From NCBI RefSeq assembly GCF_000423825.1, contig NZ_AUIS01000028.1, forward strand, positions 1 through 32,307: a stretch of 32,307 nucleotides of DNA. Reading direction: 5' to 3'. Each line of letters opens with the position of its first letter. Position 1 is the first letter of the stretch. Below, one piece after another: positions 8,054-19,071 of the stretch. The position numbers and the translations under genes are program-made. The DNA is from Thermithiobacillus tepidarius DSM 3134 (lineage in GTDB: Bacteria; Pseudomonadota; Gammaproteobacteria; Acidithiobacillales; Thermithiobacillaceae). The notes under the pieces are model-generated. The model saw only the letters and a program-made list of their open reading frames with translations. It was not told the origin of the DNA and ran no database searches.

Positions 8054-9883
8054 ATGCGCCGCACCTTTCAGCATGTCATCACCCTGTGCCTCGTCGTCCT
8101 TTTCGCCTTCGGCAGCGCCGCGGCCCCGGCCCAGGACGAGTTTCTCGATCCGGACGCGGCCTTCGGCTTTTCCGCGCGCCTGATCGACCAGGGCCACGTG
8201 GAAGTCTCCTGGCGCAGCGCGCCGGGCTATTACCTGTATCGCGACAAGATCAAGCTGAGCGTCAGTCCCGACACGGTCAAGCTGGCCGACTTCCAGTTGC
8301 CCCAGGGCACCTGGCACGAGGACGAGACCTTCGGCCGCCAGCAGGTCTATAAGGGCACCACCATCAAGCTGACGGTGCCGCTGCAGTACAGCGGCGCCAA
8401 GCCGGACAAGATCACCGTCACCAGCAAGTACCAGGGCTGCGCCGAGGCGGGCGTGTGCTACCCGCCCACCACCAAGGACGTGAGCCTGACCCTGAGCGGC
8501 GCGGCGACCGGCGGCGGGGCTGCCTCCCAAGCCGCACCGGCCGCCGGTGCGCCGGCGGCGCCCGCCTCGGAGCAGGACCGCTTCGCCCAGATCCTGCAGG
8601 GCAGCCTGTGGGTCACCGTCGGCCTCTTCTTCCTGGCCGGCCTGGCGCTGGCGCTGACGCCCTGCGTCTTTCCCATGATCCCGATCCTGTCGGCCATCAT
8701 CGTCGGCCAGGGCCAGAGCGTCAGCACCGGCCGCGCCTTCGGCCTGTCCCTGGCCTACGTGCTGGGCATGGCCCTGACCTACACCGTGGTCGGCATGATC
8801 GCCGGCGTCACCGGCGCCTACCTGCAGGCCTTCTTCCAGAACCCCTGGGTGCTGGCCACCTTCAGCCTGGTCTTCGTGCTGCTGGCGCTGTCCATGTTCG
8901 GCTTCTACAACCTGCAGATGCCGGCCGGCATCCAGGCCAAGCTCTCCAGCGCCGGCAAGGGCGGCAACCTGGCGGGCACCTTCATCATGGGCGTGCTTTC
9001 GGCGCTGATCGTCGGCCCCTGCGTGGCCGCGCCCCTGGCCGGCGCCCTGCTCTACATCTCGCAGACCGGCGATGTGGCCCTGGGCGGCGTCTCCCTCTTC
9101 GCCCTGAGCCTGGGCATGGGTGCGCCCCTGCTCGCCATCGGCGCCTCGGCGGGCCAGCTGCTGCCGCGCGCCGGCGCCTGGATGGACGCCGTCAAGCACT
9201 TCTTCGGCGTGCTGCTGCTGGCGGTGGCCATCTGGATGCTGTCGCGCATCCTGCCGGCCTGGGCCACCATGGCCCTATGGGCGGCCCTGCTGATCATCTC
9301 CGCCGTCTACCTGCGCGTGCTGGACAGCCTGCCGGAATCGGCCAGCGGCTGGGCCCGGCTGGGCAAGGGCATCGGCGTACTGCTGCTGGGCTACGGGCTG
9401 CTGCTCGGCCTGGGCGCGGCCACCGGCGCCCAGGACCCGCTGCGCCCGCTGTCGGGACTGTCCTTCGGTACCGCCGGCGGCACCCCGCAGGCCGCCGAGG
9501 CCAGCGCTCTGAATTTCCGTGACGTGAAGACCGCCCAGGACCTGCAGCAGGCCCTGGCGGCGGCGCAGGGCAAGCCGGTGCTGCTGGACTTCTACGCCGA
9601 CTGGTGCGTGGAGTGCGTGCGCCTGGAGCGCACCACCTTCCAGGACCCGCAGGTGCAGCAGGCGCTCGGCTCCTTCGTGCTGCTGCGCGCCGACGTCACC
9701 GACAACACCGCGGAACAGCGCGCCCTGCTGCGCCAGTTCCAGTTGATCGGTCCGCCTGCTATCCTGTTCTTCGACCCCAACGGGCAGGAAGTCCGCGCCA
9801 GCCGGCTGGTCGGCTACAAGGATGCCAGCGAGTTCCTGACCCATCTGCGCGGCGTGACCGCCTCCACCCCGGCAACAAGCTAG
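8054..9883 (+). CDS. dsbD: Thiol:disulfide interchange protein DsbD
   Basis: A 609-residue inner-membrane protein that carries electrons from cytoplasmic thioredoxin to periplasmic thiol proteins. In order: signal peptide (1-27), N-terminal periplasmic domain with Cys129 and Cys135 (CAEAGVC), a membrane domain from about residue 185 with Cys204 (TPCVFP) and Cys323 (GPCVAAP), and a C-terminal thioredoxin domain with active site Cys518-Val-Glu-Cys521. All six redox cysteines of the family are present. ATG 8054 follows GAGGAG and starts a clean signal sequence, so I prefer it to the upstream in-frame start. It is co-transcribed with the next TlpA-like gene. Confidence 0.97.
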   Translation: MRRTFQHVITLCLVVLFAFGSAAAPAQDEFLDPDAAFGFSARLIDQGHVEVSWRSAPGYYLYRDKIKLSVSPDTVKLADFQLPQGTWHEDETFGRQQVYKGTTIKLTVPLQYSGAKPDKITVTSKYQGCAEAGVCYPPTTKDVSLTLSGAATGGGAASQAAPAAGAPAAPASEQDRFAQILQGSLWVTVGLFFLAGLALALTPCVFPMIPILSAIIVGQGQSVSTGRAFGLSLAYVLGMALTYTVVGMIAGVTGAYLQAFFQNPWVLATFSLVFVLLALSMFGFYNLQMPAGIQAKLSSAGKGGNLAGTFIMGVLSALIVGPCVAAPLAGALLYISQTGDVALGGVSLFALSLGMGAPLLAIGASAGQLLPRAGAWMDAVKHFFGVLLLAVAIWMLSRILPAWATMALWAALLIISAVYLRVLDSLPESASGWARLGKGIGVLLLGYGLLLGLGAATGAQDPLRPLSGLSFGTAGGTPQAAEASALNFRDVKTAQDLQQALAAAQGKPVLLDFYADWCVECVRLERTTFQDPQVQQALGSFVLLRADVTDNTAEQRALLRQFQLIGPPAILFFDPNGQEVRASRLVGYKDASEFLTHLRGVTASTPATS

Positions 9884-9891
9884 GAGAATCG

Positions 9892-10443
9892 ATGAAATCC
9901 AAGGCACTCATCTGGGCCCCGCTGCTGCTCGTGCTGGGCGCGCTGATGGGCTGGGCCGGACACAAGGCCTACCAGCATTTCTTCTACTCCGCCCCCTCGC
10001 TGATGGACAAGGTGGCGGACCCCGACAACATCTCCCTGCCGTCCCTGATCCTGCCGGATCTGAACGGCAAGGAGACGGGCCTGGCGGACTTCAAGGGCAA
10101 GGTGCTGGTGGTCAACCTGTGGGCCAGCTGGTGCCCGCCCTGCCGCAAGGAGACCCCCGAGTTCATCGCTCTGCAGCAGGAACTGGGCAGCAAGGGCGTA
10201 CAGTTCGTCGGCATCGGCGTGGACGAGGAGCCCGCCATCCGCGCCTTCGTCAAGGAAATGGGCGTGACCTACCCGATCCTGCTGGCCGGCGAGCAGGGCG
10301 ACCAGATCCTCATGGCCTTCGGCGACGTCCAGGGCGTGCTACCCTACACCCTGGTCCTCGACCGCGAAGGCAAGGTGCGGGAGCGCCACCTGGGCTATTA
10401 CCCGCAGGAGGAGCTGCGGCGCGTGCTCATGTCGCTGATCTGA
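9892..10443 (+). CDS. TlpA-family membrane-anchored thioredoxin
   Basis: A 183-residue protein with an N-terminal membrane anchor (about 5-22) and a periplasmic thioredoxin fold of the TlpA/ResA type. The active site is WASWCPPCRKE with Cys81 and Cys84, and the cis-proline region is seen as GVLPYTLVLD. It starts 8 bases after the dsbD stop, its ribosome-binding site (AGGAG) overlapping that stop codon. The natural inference is that DsbD keeps its cysteines reduced, for cytochrome c maturation or repair of oxidised envelope proteins. Confidence 0.93.
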   Translation: MKSKALIWAPLLLVLGALMGWAGHKAYQHFFYSAPSLMDKVADPDNISLPSLILPDLNGKETGLADFKGKVLVVNLWASWCPPCRKETPEFIALQQELGSKGVQFVGIGVDEEPAIRAFVKEMGVTYPILLAGEQGDQILMAFGDVQGVLPYTLVLDREGKVRERHLGYYPQEELRRVLMSLI

Positions 10444-10453
10444 GCGGGCGCCC

Positions 10454-11881
10454 ATGAAAAGCGCCCTCGGTCCGCTGCTCTGCGCCTGTCTGCTGGCGGG
10501 CGCGAGCGGGCCCGTGGCGGGCGCCTCGCCCTTCGACGACCCCTTCGGCGCCGCGCACCAGACCACGCCCAACCCCGCGCAGGCCTGGGGCGGCGCCCCG
10601 GGCGGCCCCTGCCCCGTGTCGCTCCCCGCGGAGCGGCCCTGGCACCTGGCCGAGGTGGTCGATCTCGCCCTGTGCCACAATCCGCAGACGCGGGAAGCCT
10701 GGGCCAATGCCCGCGTCCGGGCCGCGCAGCTGGGCGAGGCGCAGGCCGGCTATCTGCCCAGCGCCACCCTCTCCGCCACCCTCGCCCGCACCCAGACCTC
10801 GTCCAGCGGCGGCTTTCAGATTCCGCCGCAGACCCAGTTCCGGCCGCTCCTGTCCCTGAACTATCTGCTCTTCGACTTCGGCAGCCGCGACGCCACCGTC
10901 GAGGCCGCGCGCCAGAGCCTGATCGCGGCCAACTGGACCCAGAACGCCACCCTGCAGAACGTGCTCTTTTCCACGGTGCAGGCCTACTATCAGCTCTTCG
11001 CCACCCAGGCCGCCGTGGACGCCGCCCGCGAGTCCGAGCGCGCCAGCCTGGAGAGCCTGAACGCGGCGACCTTCCGCCATCAGGTCGGCGCCGCCACCCT
11101 GGCGGACAAGCTGCAGGCGCAGACCGCCTACTCCCAGGCGCGCCTCAACCGCCAGAAAGCCGAAGGCGATGCCCGCGTCGCCCAAGGAGTGCTCGCCAAT
11201 CTGCTCGGCCTGGACGCGGACCGGCCCCTGCGCGTCGTCCCGCCGGTCTGGCAGGCGCCGGGCGCGGGACCGGACGACAACGTGCGCCGCCTGATCGAAG
11301 CGGCCAAGCGGGCGCGCCCCGACCTCGCCGCCGCCGAGGCCCAGGTCCGCGCCGCCGAAGCCAACATCCAGGCGGCGCGGTCGAGCGGCAAGCCGAGCAT
11401 CTCGCTCTTCGCCAATTACGGCTACAATTACTCCAGCGTGCTGAACGACACGCGCAACTGGTCCACCGGCCTGACCCTCAATTTTCCCCTCTTCACCGGT
11501 TTCGCCACCACCTACCGGGTGCGCACCGCCAGAGCACAGCTGGACGCCCAGGCGGCCGGCCGGGACCGGCTGGCGGACCAGGTCGCCCTCGATGTCTGGC
11601 GCGCCTACCAGAACCTGAACACCAGCCGGGACACCTGGGCCAGCACCGAGGACCTGCTGGCCAGCGCCATCCAGTCCGAGCAACTGGCCCTCGGCCGCTA
11701 CAAGGCCGGCGCCGGCAACATCCTGGAGCTGCTCAATGCCCAGGCCAGCCTGGCCAATGCCCGCCTGCAGCGCGTGCAGGCCCAGTACAACTGGCAGATC
11801 GCCCGGGCGGCCTTGAGCCAGGCCGTGGGGCAACTGGACCGGGACAGCGCCGTCCCGCCGCAGGCGGCGGCCACACCATGA
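10454..11881 (+). CDS. TolC-family outer-membrane efflux protein
   Basis: A 475-residue protein with a signal peptide ending near AGA-SP (residues 23-26) and two homologous OEP repeats rich in alanine, glutamine and arginine coiled-coil helices (about 65-255 and 275-460). Segments such as NYLLFDFGSRDATVEAARQS and GLTLNFPLFTGFATTYRVRT are typical outer-membrane beta-strand/helix transitions of TolC proteins. It begins 11 bases after the TlpA-like gene and is followed 13 bases later by a MacA-like adaptor, so it probably is the outer-membrane exit duct of that exporter. Confidence 0.94.
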   Translation: MKSALGPLLCACLLAGASGPVAGASPFDDPFGAAHQTTPNPAQAWGGAPGGPCPVSLPAERPWHLAEVVDLALCHNPQTREAWANARVRAAQLGEAQAGYLPSATLSATLARTQTSSSGGFQIPPQTQFRPLLSLNYLLFDFGSRDATVEAARQSLIAANWTQNATLQNVLFSTVQAYYQLFATQAAVDAARESERASLESLNAATFRHQVGAATLADKLQAQTAYSQARLNRQKAEGDARVAQGVLANLLGLDADRPLRVVPPVWQAPGAGPDDNVRRLIEAAKRARPDLAAAEAQVRAAEANIQAARSSGKPSISLFANYGYNYSSVLNDTRNWSTGLTLNFPLFTGFATTYRVRTARAQLDAQAAGRDRLADQVALDVWRAYQNLNTSRDTWASTEDLLASAIQSEQLALGRYKAGAGNILELLNAQASLANARLQRVQAQYNWQIARAALSQAVGQLDRDSAVPPQAAATP

Positions 11882-11894
11882 ACGGGGAGTCTGA

Positions 11895-13063
11895 ATGGCG
11901 CGATTTCATCTGAACTGGCGCAAGCTGCTGACCTGGACGCTGCTGCTGGCGCTGGCCGCGGGCGGCTACTACTACTGGCGCCAGCAGCAGATCGAGCCGG
12001 CGGCGGCGCGCTACCGCACCGCGCCGGTGGAGCGCGGCGACATCACCCAGACCGTCTCCGCCAACGGCACCCTGAACCCGGTGGTGCTGGTCAGCGTCGG
12101 CACCCAGGTCTCGGGCACGGTGCGGCGCATCTACGCCGACTTCAACGAGCGGGTGCGCCAGGGCGAGGTGCTGGCCGAACTGGATCCCTCGCTGATCGAA
12201 GCCCAGCTCGCCCAGAGCCGGGCGGCGCTGGCCAACGCCGAAGCCAGCCTGCGCCTGGCCGAGGCCAACGAGCAGCGCGCCCGTGCCCTGTACGCCAAGG
12301 ATTACATCGCGCGTGCCGAACTGGACCAGGCGCGCCAGGCGCTGGAGACGGCCCGCGGCCAGGTGGCCTCGGCCCGGGCCCAGATGGCACGCGACCGCAC
12401 CAATCTCGGCTACACGGTGATCCGTTCGCCGGTGTCGGGCGTGGTGGTGTCGCGGGACGTGGACGTGGGGCAGACGGTGGCCGCCAGCTTCCAGACCCCC
12501 ACCCTCTTCAAGATCGCCCAGGACCTGCGCCGCATGCAGATCGACACCAGCGTGGCGGAAGCGGACATCGGCAGCGTGCGCGTGGGCCAGCCGGCGCGCT
12601 TCACCGTGGACGCCTTCCCCAACCGCCAGTTCCAGGGCGTGGTGCGGCAGATCCGCCTGAATCCGACCATCCAGCAGAACGTGGTGACCTACAACGTGGT
12701 GATCGGGGTGGACAACCCGGAGGAGATCCTCCTGCCGGGCATGACCGCCTTCGTCACCATCGTCGTCGAGCAGCACCGCAATGTCCTGCGCGTGCCCAAC
12801 GCCGCCCTGCGCTTCCGGCCGGCCGCCGCGGACGACGAGGGCGAGCGCCGCCCGGCCGAAGCTCGCCGGACAGGCGGCACCACGGTCTACCGCCTGGAAG
12901 GCGAGCGGCTGACGCCGGTGAGCATCCGCACCGGCATCACCGACAACCGCCATACCGAGGTGCTGGCCGGCGCGCTGCGGCCCGGCGACCGCCTGGTGGT
13001 CGCGGACCTGAGCGCCAAAAAACAGGAAAGGAATCAGGGCAGCCGCTTCCGGGTCGGCTTCTG

Positions 13064-13064
<1 letters not shown>
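11895..13064 (+). CDS. macA: MacA-like periplasmic adaptor of an ABC exporter
   Basis: A 389-residue membrane fusion protein. It has an N-terminal membrane anchor (about 10-27), a split lipoyl domain (VGTQVSGTVRRIYADFNERV and RSPVSGVVVSRDVDVGQTV), an alpha-helical hairpin between them (about 100-165) and a beta-barrel plus proximal domain behind it. The overall plan and sequence are MacA-like. Its stop codon overlaps the start of the ATPase gene (TGATG), so expression is coupled. It would bridge the MacB-type pump and the TolC-type duct. Confidence 0.92.
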
Positions 13065-13779
<715 letters not shown>

Positions 13780-13783
<4 letters not shown>

Positions 13784-15003
13784 TCGCGCCGGCCATGATC
13801 GGCGAGGCCTGGCGCGCCCTCGGCGCCAACCGCCTGCGCACCGCCCTGACCATGCTCGGCATGATCATCGGCGTCGGCGCGGTGGTGCTCATGCTGGCCA
13901 TCGGCCAGGGCGCCCAGTACACCGTCAACCGCTCCATCGCCTCCATGGGCAGCAATCTCTTCATCGTGCTGTCGGGTGCCTCCACCTCCGGCGGCCTGCG
14001 CTTCGGCGCGGGCACCGTCCCCACCCTGACCCTGGGCGACGCGGAAGCCATCGGCGAACTGCCCTCGATCGGGGCCGTGGCGCCGGTGGCGCCCGGCAAC
14101 GCCCAGTTCGTCTACGGCCCCAACAACTGGAGCACGGTGGTCAACGGCACCACCCCCGACTACCTGCGCGTGCGCGACTGGGCGGTGAGCGCCGGCCAGC
14201 CCTTCACGGCCAACGACGTGCGCACCGCCAATCGCGTGGTGCTGCTCGGCCAGACGGTGGTGGGCAACCTCTTCGGCAACGAGGACCCGGTGGGCAAGAC
14301 CGTGCGCATCCGCAACAGCCCTTACCTGGTGGTCGGCGTGCTGGCGCCCAAGGGGCAGAGCCTGGACGGCCGCGACCAGGACGACACCGCCCTGGTGCCG
14401 GTCACCACCGCGCAACGCAAGCTCTTCGGCAACCAGTTCCCCGGCAGCGTGCGCTTCATGATGGTGCAGGCCGCCTCGGCCGCGCTCATGGACCAGGCGG
14501 AGCAGGACATCACCCAGTTGCTGCGCCAGCGCCACCGCCTCAACCCCAATCAGGAAGACGACTTCACGGTGCGCAATCTCACCGCCATGGCCGAGGCGGC
14601 CGCCAGCACCGCCCGCGTCATGTCGCTGATGCTCGGCGCCATCGCCTCCATCTCCCTGCTGGTGGGCGGCATCGGTATCATGAACATCATGCTGGTCTCC
14701 GTCACCGAGCGCACCCGCGAGATCGGCATCCGCATGGCCATCGGCGCGCGCCAGCGCGACATCCTGCTGCAGTTCCTGCTGGAAGCCATGGCCATTTCCA
14801 TCATCGGCAGCATCATCGGCATCCTGCTGGGCGTCGGCGGCGCCTGGCTGGTCAGCCGGGCGGCCGACCTCACCGTGGTGGTGACCCTGAGCGCCGTGGC
14901 CCTGGCTTTTCTGGTGGCGGCCGGCATCGGCATCTTCTTCGGCTTCTATCCGGCGCGCAAGGCGGCGCGCCTGCGGCCCATCGAGGCCTTGCGCTACCAG
15001 TAA
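13780..15003 (+). CDS. MacB-type ABC transporter permease subunit
   Basis: A 407-residue permease beginning at a GTG overlapping the ATPase stop. It has one membrane helix near residues 20-45 (MIIGVGAVVLMLAIGQGAQY), a large MacB_PCD periplasmic domain (about 50-265), and three C-terminal helices of the FtsX domain starting at SLLVGGIGIMNIMLVSVTER. The ending RKAARLRPIEALRYQ is typical of MacB. Together with the preceding adaptor and TolC-type protein it makes a complete tripartite exporter. The substrate (macrolide, peptide, lipid) cannot be told from sequence. Confidence 0.95.
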
Positions 15004-15207
15004 AGGCGACTAATACAGATTGGCGAACGTTCGCCGCGGCCGGCCAGGGCTGGACCTTGCGTCCCCTTTGCGGCAGACTTGGCGAAAATTCCAAAAGGAG
15101 CTTTCTATATATGCGCTTGTTTGGTTCGTCGCCGGGCCCCGGGTCCGCGGCGACGCCGAACCGGCCTGTTTTTGTGGATGGTTCCGGACTCGAGGGGGAG
15201 ATTTTTG
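15004..15207 (+). promoter_or_regulatory. Leader region upstream of aroQ-accBC
   Basis: This gap contains a perfect 14-bp palindrome GGCGAACGTTCGCC (15022-15035), a candidate operator. It also contains a strong Shine-Dalgarno (AAAAGGAG, 15093-15100) followed by an ATG at 15111, whose frame runs on out of phase into aroQ and has no recognisable product. A TATATA at 15106-15111 could be a -10 but no good -35 is spaced for it. The region probably carries the promoter for aroQ-accB-accC-prmA; the exact elements are uncertain. Confidence 0.4.
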
Positions 15208-15699
15208 GTGACGGGACAGGCGCACAATCCGCCGGCGGGCGCAGGACGCATCCTGGTGCTGCACGGGCCCAATCTCAATCTGCTGGGCGTTCGCGAGCCC
15301 GGCCATTACGGCCGGCAGAGCCTGGCCGAGATCGATGCCATGCTGGCGGCGCAGGCGCAGCGCTGGGGCCTGCGCCTGGCATCCTTCCAGAGCAACGCCG
15401 AGCACGCGCTGATCGAGCGCATCCATGCCGCCCGCGGCCAGACCGATTGCATCATCATCAATCCCGCCGCCTTCACCCACACCAGCGTCGCCCTGCGCGA
15501 CGCGCTGGCGGCGGTGGCCATCCCCTTCATCGAGATCCACCTGTCCAACGTGCACGCGCGGGAACCCTTCCGCCGGCATTCCTATTTCTCCGATCTGGCC
15601 CTCGGCGTCATCAGCGGTTTCGGCGCCCACGGCTACTGTCTGGCGCTCGATGCCGCCCGGCACTTTTTACAGGCCCGACAAACAGATACTCAACCCTAA
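15208..15699 (+). CDS. aroQ: Type II 3-dehydroquinate dehydratase
   Basis: A 163-residue enzyme of the shikimate pathway, converting 3-dehydroquinate to 3-dehydroshikimate as a dodecamer in the cytoplasm. The family signature [18 protein letters not shown] holds the catalytic Tyr34; [31 protein letters not shown] and [17 protein letters not shown] hold the remaining active-site residues, including His111. The start is a GTG (15208) with GGGGGAG seven bases upstream; an ATG-led extension upstream would add about 43 residues unlike the family. The aroQ-accB-accC order is widely conserved in gamma/betaproteobacteria. Confidence 0.96.
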   Translation: MTGQAHNPPAGAGRILVLHGPNLNLLGVREPGHYGRQSLAEIDAMLAAQAQRWGLRLASFQSNAEHALIERIHAARGQTDCIIINPAAFTHTSVALRDALAAVAIPFIEIHLSNVHAREPFRRHSYFSDLALGVISGFGAHGYCLALDAARHFLQARQTDTQP

Positions 15700-15712
15700 C
15701 CAGAGAAACCCC

Positions 15713-16186
15713 ATGGACCTTCGCAAAATTCAACGCCTGATCGAGATCCTGCAATCCTCGGACGTGACCGAAATCGAAGTCACCGAGGGCGAGCAAAGCA
15801 TCCGCATCAACCGCGGTGCGCCCGCTCTCATGCAGGCGCCGGCCGCCACCGTCTACACCGCCATCCCCAGCGCCGCGCCGGCCGCAACGCCCGCCGCCGG
15901 AGCGGCGGGTGCCGCCCCGGCGCCGACCAGCGCGGAACCGGCCGGCCACGCGCTGAAGTCCCCCATGGTCGGCACCTTCTACCGCGCGCCGACGCCCGAT
16001 GCCGCGCCCTTCGTGCAGGAGGGCGACATGGTCAAGGCGGGCCAGACCCTATGCATCATCGAGGCCATGAAGCTCCTGAACGAGATCGAGGCGGACGTGA
16101 GCGGGCGCGTGGTGAAGATCCTGGTGGAAAACGGCCAGCCGGTGGAATACGGCGAGCCGCTCTTTATCATCGACACGAACGTTTGA
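15713..16186 (+). CDS. accB: Biotin carboxyl carrier protein of acetyl-CoA carboxylase
   Basis: A 157-residue carrier whose biotin arm moves carboxyl groups in the first step of fatty-acid synthesis. It shows the N-terminal dimerisation segment (1-35), an Ala/Pro-rich flexible linker (about 36-78) and the biotinyl domain, with the biotinylation site EAMKLLNE (Lys120). The usual thumb region ([19 protein letters not shown]) is also present. It lies 13 bases after aroQ and 3 bases before accC. Confidence 0.98.
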   Translation: MDLRKIQRLIEILQSSDVTEIEVTEGEQSIRINRGAPALMQAPAATVYTAIPSAAPAATPAAGAAGAAPAPTSAEPAGHALKSPMVGTFYRAPTPDAAPFVQEGDMVKAGQTLCIIEAMKLLNEIEADVSGRVVKILVENGQPVEYGEPLFIIDTNV

Positions 16187-16189
16187 ATC

Positions 16190-17536
16190 ATGTTTGACAA
16201 GATCGTCATCGCCAACCGGGGCGAGATCGCCCTGCGCATCCAGCGTGCCTGCCGCGAGCTGGGCATCAAGACCGTCGCCGTCCACTCCGAGCCCGACCGG
16301 GATCTCACCCACGTCAAGCTGGCCAACGAATCCGTCTGCATCGGTCCCGGCCCCTCGGACCAGAGCTACCTCAACATCCCGGCGGTCATCAGCGCCGCCG
16401 AGGTCACCGATGCCGAAGCCATCCACCCGGGCTACGGCTTCCTGTCGGAGAACGCCGACTTCGCCGAGCGCGTGGAAAAGAGCGGCTTCGTCTTCATCGG
16501 CCCGCGACCGGAGACCATCCGCCTGATGGGCGACAAGGTGGCGGCCAAGGCGGCCATGAAGGCCGCCGGCGTGCCCTGCGTGCCCGGCTCGGACGGCGCC
16601 CTGCCCGAGGACGAGGACGAAATCCGCCGCCTGGCCCGCGAGATCGGCTACCCGGTCATCATCAAGGCGGCCGGCGGCGGCGGCGGGCGCGGCATGCGCG
16701 TGGTGCACACCGAGGCGAACCTGCTCAGCTCTGTGAACCTGACCCGCGCCGAGGCCGCCAAGGCCTTCGGCAACAGCATGGTCTACATGGAGAAGTTCCT
16801 GGAGACGCCGCGCCACATCGAATTTCAGGTGCTGGCCGACGCGCACGGCAACGTCATCCACCTGGGCGAGCGCGACTGCTCCGTGCAGCGCCGCCACCAG
16901 AAGGTCATCGAGGAGGCCCCCGCCCCCGGCATCAGCGAGAAGGTGCGCAAGCAGATGGGCGAGGTGGTGGTGAAGGCGTGCAAGCGCATCCACTATCGCG
17001 GCGCCGGCACTTTCGAGTTCCTCATGGACACCCGCGACGGCAAGTTCTATTTCATTGAAATGAACACCCGCGTCCAGGTGGAGCATCCCGTGACCGAACT
17101 GATCACCGGCATCGACATCGTCAAGGAGCAGATCCGCATCGCCGCCGGCCTGCCCTTGTCCGTGCGCCAGGAGGACGTGCGCTTCCAGGGCCACGCCATC
17201 GAATGCCGCATCAACGCCGAGGACCCGGAACGCTTCGTGCCCTCGCCGGGGCGCATCACCGGCTATCACGTCCCCGGCGGCCCCGGCATCCGCGTGGACT
17301 CCCACATCTATGCCGGCTACACGGTGCCGCCCTATTACGACTCCATGATCGGCAAGCTCATCGCCCACGGCAAGGACCGCGACGAGGCGCTGGCGCGCAT
17401 GCGCAGCGCCCTGACCGAGTTCGTGGTGGACGGCATCAAGACCACCATTCCGCTGCACCGGCGCATCCTGCACGAGGCCACCTACATCCAGGGCGGCGTC
17501 AACATCCACTATCTGGAAGGATTGCTCAGCCAGTGA
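16190..17536 (+). CDS. accC: Biotin carboxylase subunit of acetyl-CoA carboxylase
   Basis: A 448-residue ATP-grasp enzyme that carboxylates biotin on AccB using ATP and bicarbonate. The N-terminus [16 protein letters not shown], the ATP glycine-rich loop [14 protein letters not shown], and the catalytic [16 protein letters not shown] are all intact, and the length is standard (449 in E. coli). The stop overlaps the GTG start of prmA by 4 bases. Co-expression with accB is expected from the 3-base gap. Confidence 0.99.
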   Translation: MFDKIVIANRGEIALRIQRACRELGIKTVAVHSEPDRDLTHVKLANESVCIGPGPSDQSYLNIPAVISAAEVTDAEAIHPGYGFLSENADFAERVEKSGFVFIGPRPETIRLMGDKVAAKAAMKAAGVPCVPGSDGALPEDEDEIRRLAREIGYPVIIKAAGGGGGRGMRVVHTEANLLSSVNLTRAEAAKAFGNSMVYMEKFLETPRHIEFQVLADAHGNVIHLGERDCSVQRRHQKVIEEAPAPGISEKVRKQMGEVVVKACKRIHYRGAGTFEFLMDTRDGKFYFIEMNTRVQVEHPVTELITGIDIVKEQIRIAAGLPLSVRQEDVRFQGHAIECRINAEDPERFVPSPGRITGYHVPGGPGIRVDSHIYAGYTVPPYYDSMIGKLIAHGKDRDEALARMRSALTEFVVDGIKTTIPLHRRILHEATYIQGGVNIHYLEGLLSQ

Positions 17537-18441
17537 CGAACACTCCGGACGCGCCGCGCGAATGGCTGCAACTGCGCCTGGACGCCCCGCAGCGGGAACA
17601 GGAGGCGCTGGAGGAGGCGCTCTTCGCCTGCGGCGCCCTGTCGGTCACCCTGGAGGACGCCGGCGACGAGCCGGTCTTCGAGGAGGGCCAGACCTGGTCC
17701 CAGGGCATCTTCAAGGCTCTCTTCGACCCGGCGGAGACGGATGCCGGCGCGGTGCTGGCCTGCCTGCGCGAGATCGTGCCGCAGTTTTCCGGCACGCCGC
17801 GCTTCGAGCAGATCCAGGAACAGGACTGGGTGGCCGCGACCCAGGCGCAGTTCCAGGCCCAAGCCTTCGGCCCGCGCCTCTGGGTGGCGCCCACCTGGGC
17901 CACGGCGCCGGACGCGGCCGCCGTGCTCCTGCGCCTGGACCCCGGCCAAGCCTTCGGCACCGGCGCCCATCCCACCACGGCCCTGTGCCTGAGCTGGCTG
18001 GACGCGCAGGTGCGCGGCGGCGAGACGCTGCTCGACTATGGCTGCGGCTCGGGCATCCTGGCCATCGCCGCCCTGCTCCTGGGCGCCCGGCAAGCCTACG
18101 GCGTGGACACGGACCCGACCGCCCTGGCGGTGGCGCGGGAGAACGCCCTGCTGAACGGCGTGGCCGAGCGCCTGTGGCTGGGTTCCCCCGAGGACTTCGC
18201 CGCCGCCCACGGCGCGCTACAGGCGGACCTGGTGGTGGCCAACATCCTCGCGGGCCCGCTGCGGGAGCTGGCGCCGGTCCTGGCCGCCCACTGCCGCCCC
18301 GGCGGCGCTCTGGCCCTGTCCGGCATCCTTGCCGAGCAGGCCGACTGGGTGGCCGAACCTTACGCTCCGCACTTTGCGCTGCATCCACCCATCCAGCAGG
18401 AGGAATGGATCCGGCTGGACGGCATCCGTCGATCATCATAG
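17533..18441 (+). CDS. prmA: Ribosomal protein L11 methyltransferase
   Basis: A 302-residue SAM-dependent enzyme that trimethylates ribosomal protein L11. The N-terminal substrate-recognition domain (about 1-95) includes [13 protein letters not shown], and the catalytic domain has [13 protein letters not shown], motif [21 protein letters not shown] and the NILAGPL motif, all characteristic of PrmA. It starts at GTG 17533, overlapping accC. The accC-prmA pairing is widely conserved in gamma/betaproteobacteria. Confidence 0.97.
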   Translation: MTNTPDAPREWLQLRLDAPQREQEALEEALFACGALSVTLEDAGDEPVFEEGQTWSQGIFKALFDPAETDAGAVLACLREIVPQFSGTPRFEQIQEQDWVAATQAQFQAQAFGPRLWVAPTWATAPDAAAVLLRLDPGQAFGTGAHPTTALCLSWLDAQVRGGETLLDYGCGSGILAIAALLLGARQAYGVDTDPTALAVARENALLNGVAERLWLGSPEDFAAAHGALQADLVVANILAGPLRELAPVLAAHCRPGGALALSGILAEQADWVAEPYAPHFALHPPIQQEEWIRLDGIRRSS

Positions 18442-18456
18442 CCCGAGTGTTCGCCC

Positions 18457-19071
18457 ATGGAGATCGCCTGCCCTCGTTGTGATACCATCTTCGCCGCTCC
18501 GGCCAACCAGTTGAGGGCCCACCTGGGACGGGTCCAGTGCGGCCACTGCGAACTCGTCTTCGAGGCGGTGCCGGCCCGCCCGGCGGTCGCCGCCCGGCCG
18601 GCGCGGCGGCCCCGCTACCTGCTGCTCCTGAGCCTGGCCTGGCTGCTGGCCCTGGGCCTGCTGCTGCAGCTGCTGTGGTGGACGCGCGGCTACCTGGCCG
18701 CCGTGCCCGGGGTTCAGCCCGTGCTCGTCGGCGCCGCGGATGCCCTGTCCCTGCGCATTCCCTGGCCGCAGGATCTGAACCGGATCAGCATCCGCAAAAC
18801 CCAGTGGGTGGAAACGCCCCATGGCTTGGCGGTGCACGGCCAACTCTACAACCAGGCGGAATTCGTGCAGGCCATGCCCCGCCTGCGCCTGCTCCTGACC
18901 GGCGCCCAGGGGGAACTGCTGCGCCATTACGCCTTCACGCCGGAGCGCTACCTGGCCGCGCCGCAGCACGCCCGCGCCGGCCTCGCCCCGCGCGCGGCGG
19001 TGCCGTTCCGCCTGGAGCTGCCGCCGGGCAGCCGGAGCTCCGGTTATCAGGTGCTGCTGCTGCCGAACTGA
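18457..19071 (+). CDS. Zinc-ribbon membrane protein with DUF3426 domain
   Basis: A 204-residue protein with an N-terminal MJ0042-type zinc finger (Cys5, Cys8, Cys28, Cys31; CPRC and CGHC), one membrane helix (about 53-75) and a C-terminal periplasmic DUF3426 domain (about 100-204) containing the typical HGQLYNQAEFVQAMPRLRL. The function of the family is unknown. Its place directly after prmA (15-base gap) is a recurring arrangement in gamma/betaproteobacteria. Confidence 0.9.
   Translation: MEIACPRCDTIFAAPANQLRAHLGRVQCGHCELVFEAVPARPAVAARPARRPRYLLLLSLAWLLALGLLLQLLWWTRGYLAAVPGVQPVLVGAADALSLRIPWPQDLNRISIRKTQWVETPHGLAVHGQLYNQAEFVQAMPRLRLLLTGAQGELLRHYAFTPERYLAAPQHARAGLAPRAAVPFRLELPPGSRSSGYQVLLLPN

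Noticed and set aside
15079-15207. N-terminal extension of AroQ from the ATG at 15079
   Set aside because: The extension has no family counterpart and no good Shine-Dalgarno, whereas GTG 15208 has a strong one and gives the usual AroQ length.
15111-15740. A protein starting at ATG 15111 as an extended or alternative aroQ
   Set aside because: The frame is not that of AroQ, and after the leader it is a shadow of aroQ. It is kept only as a possible upstream ORF.
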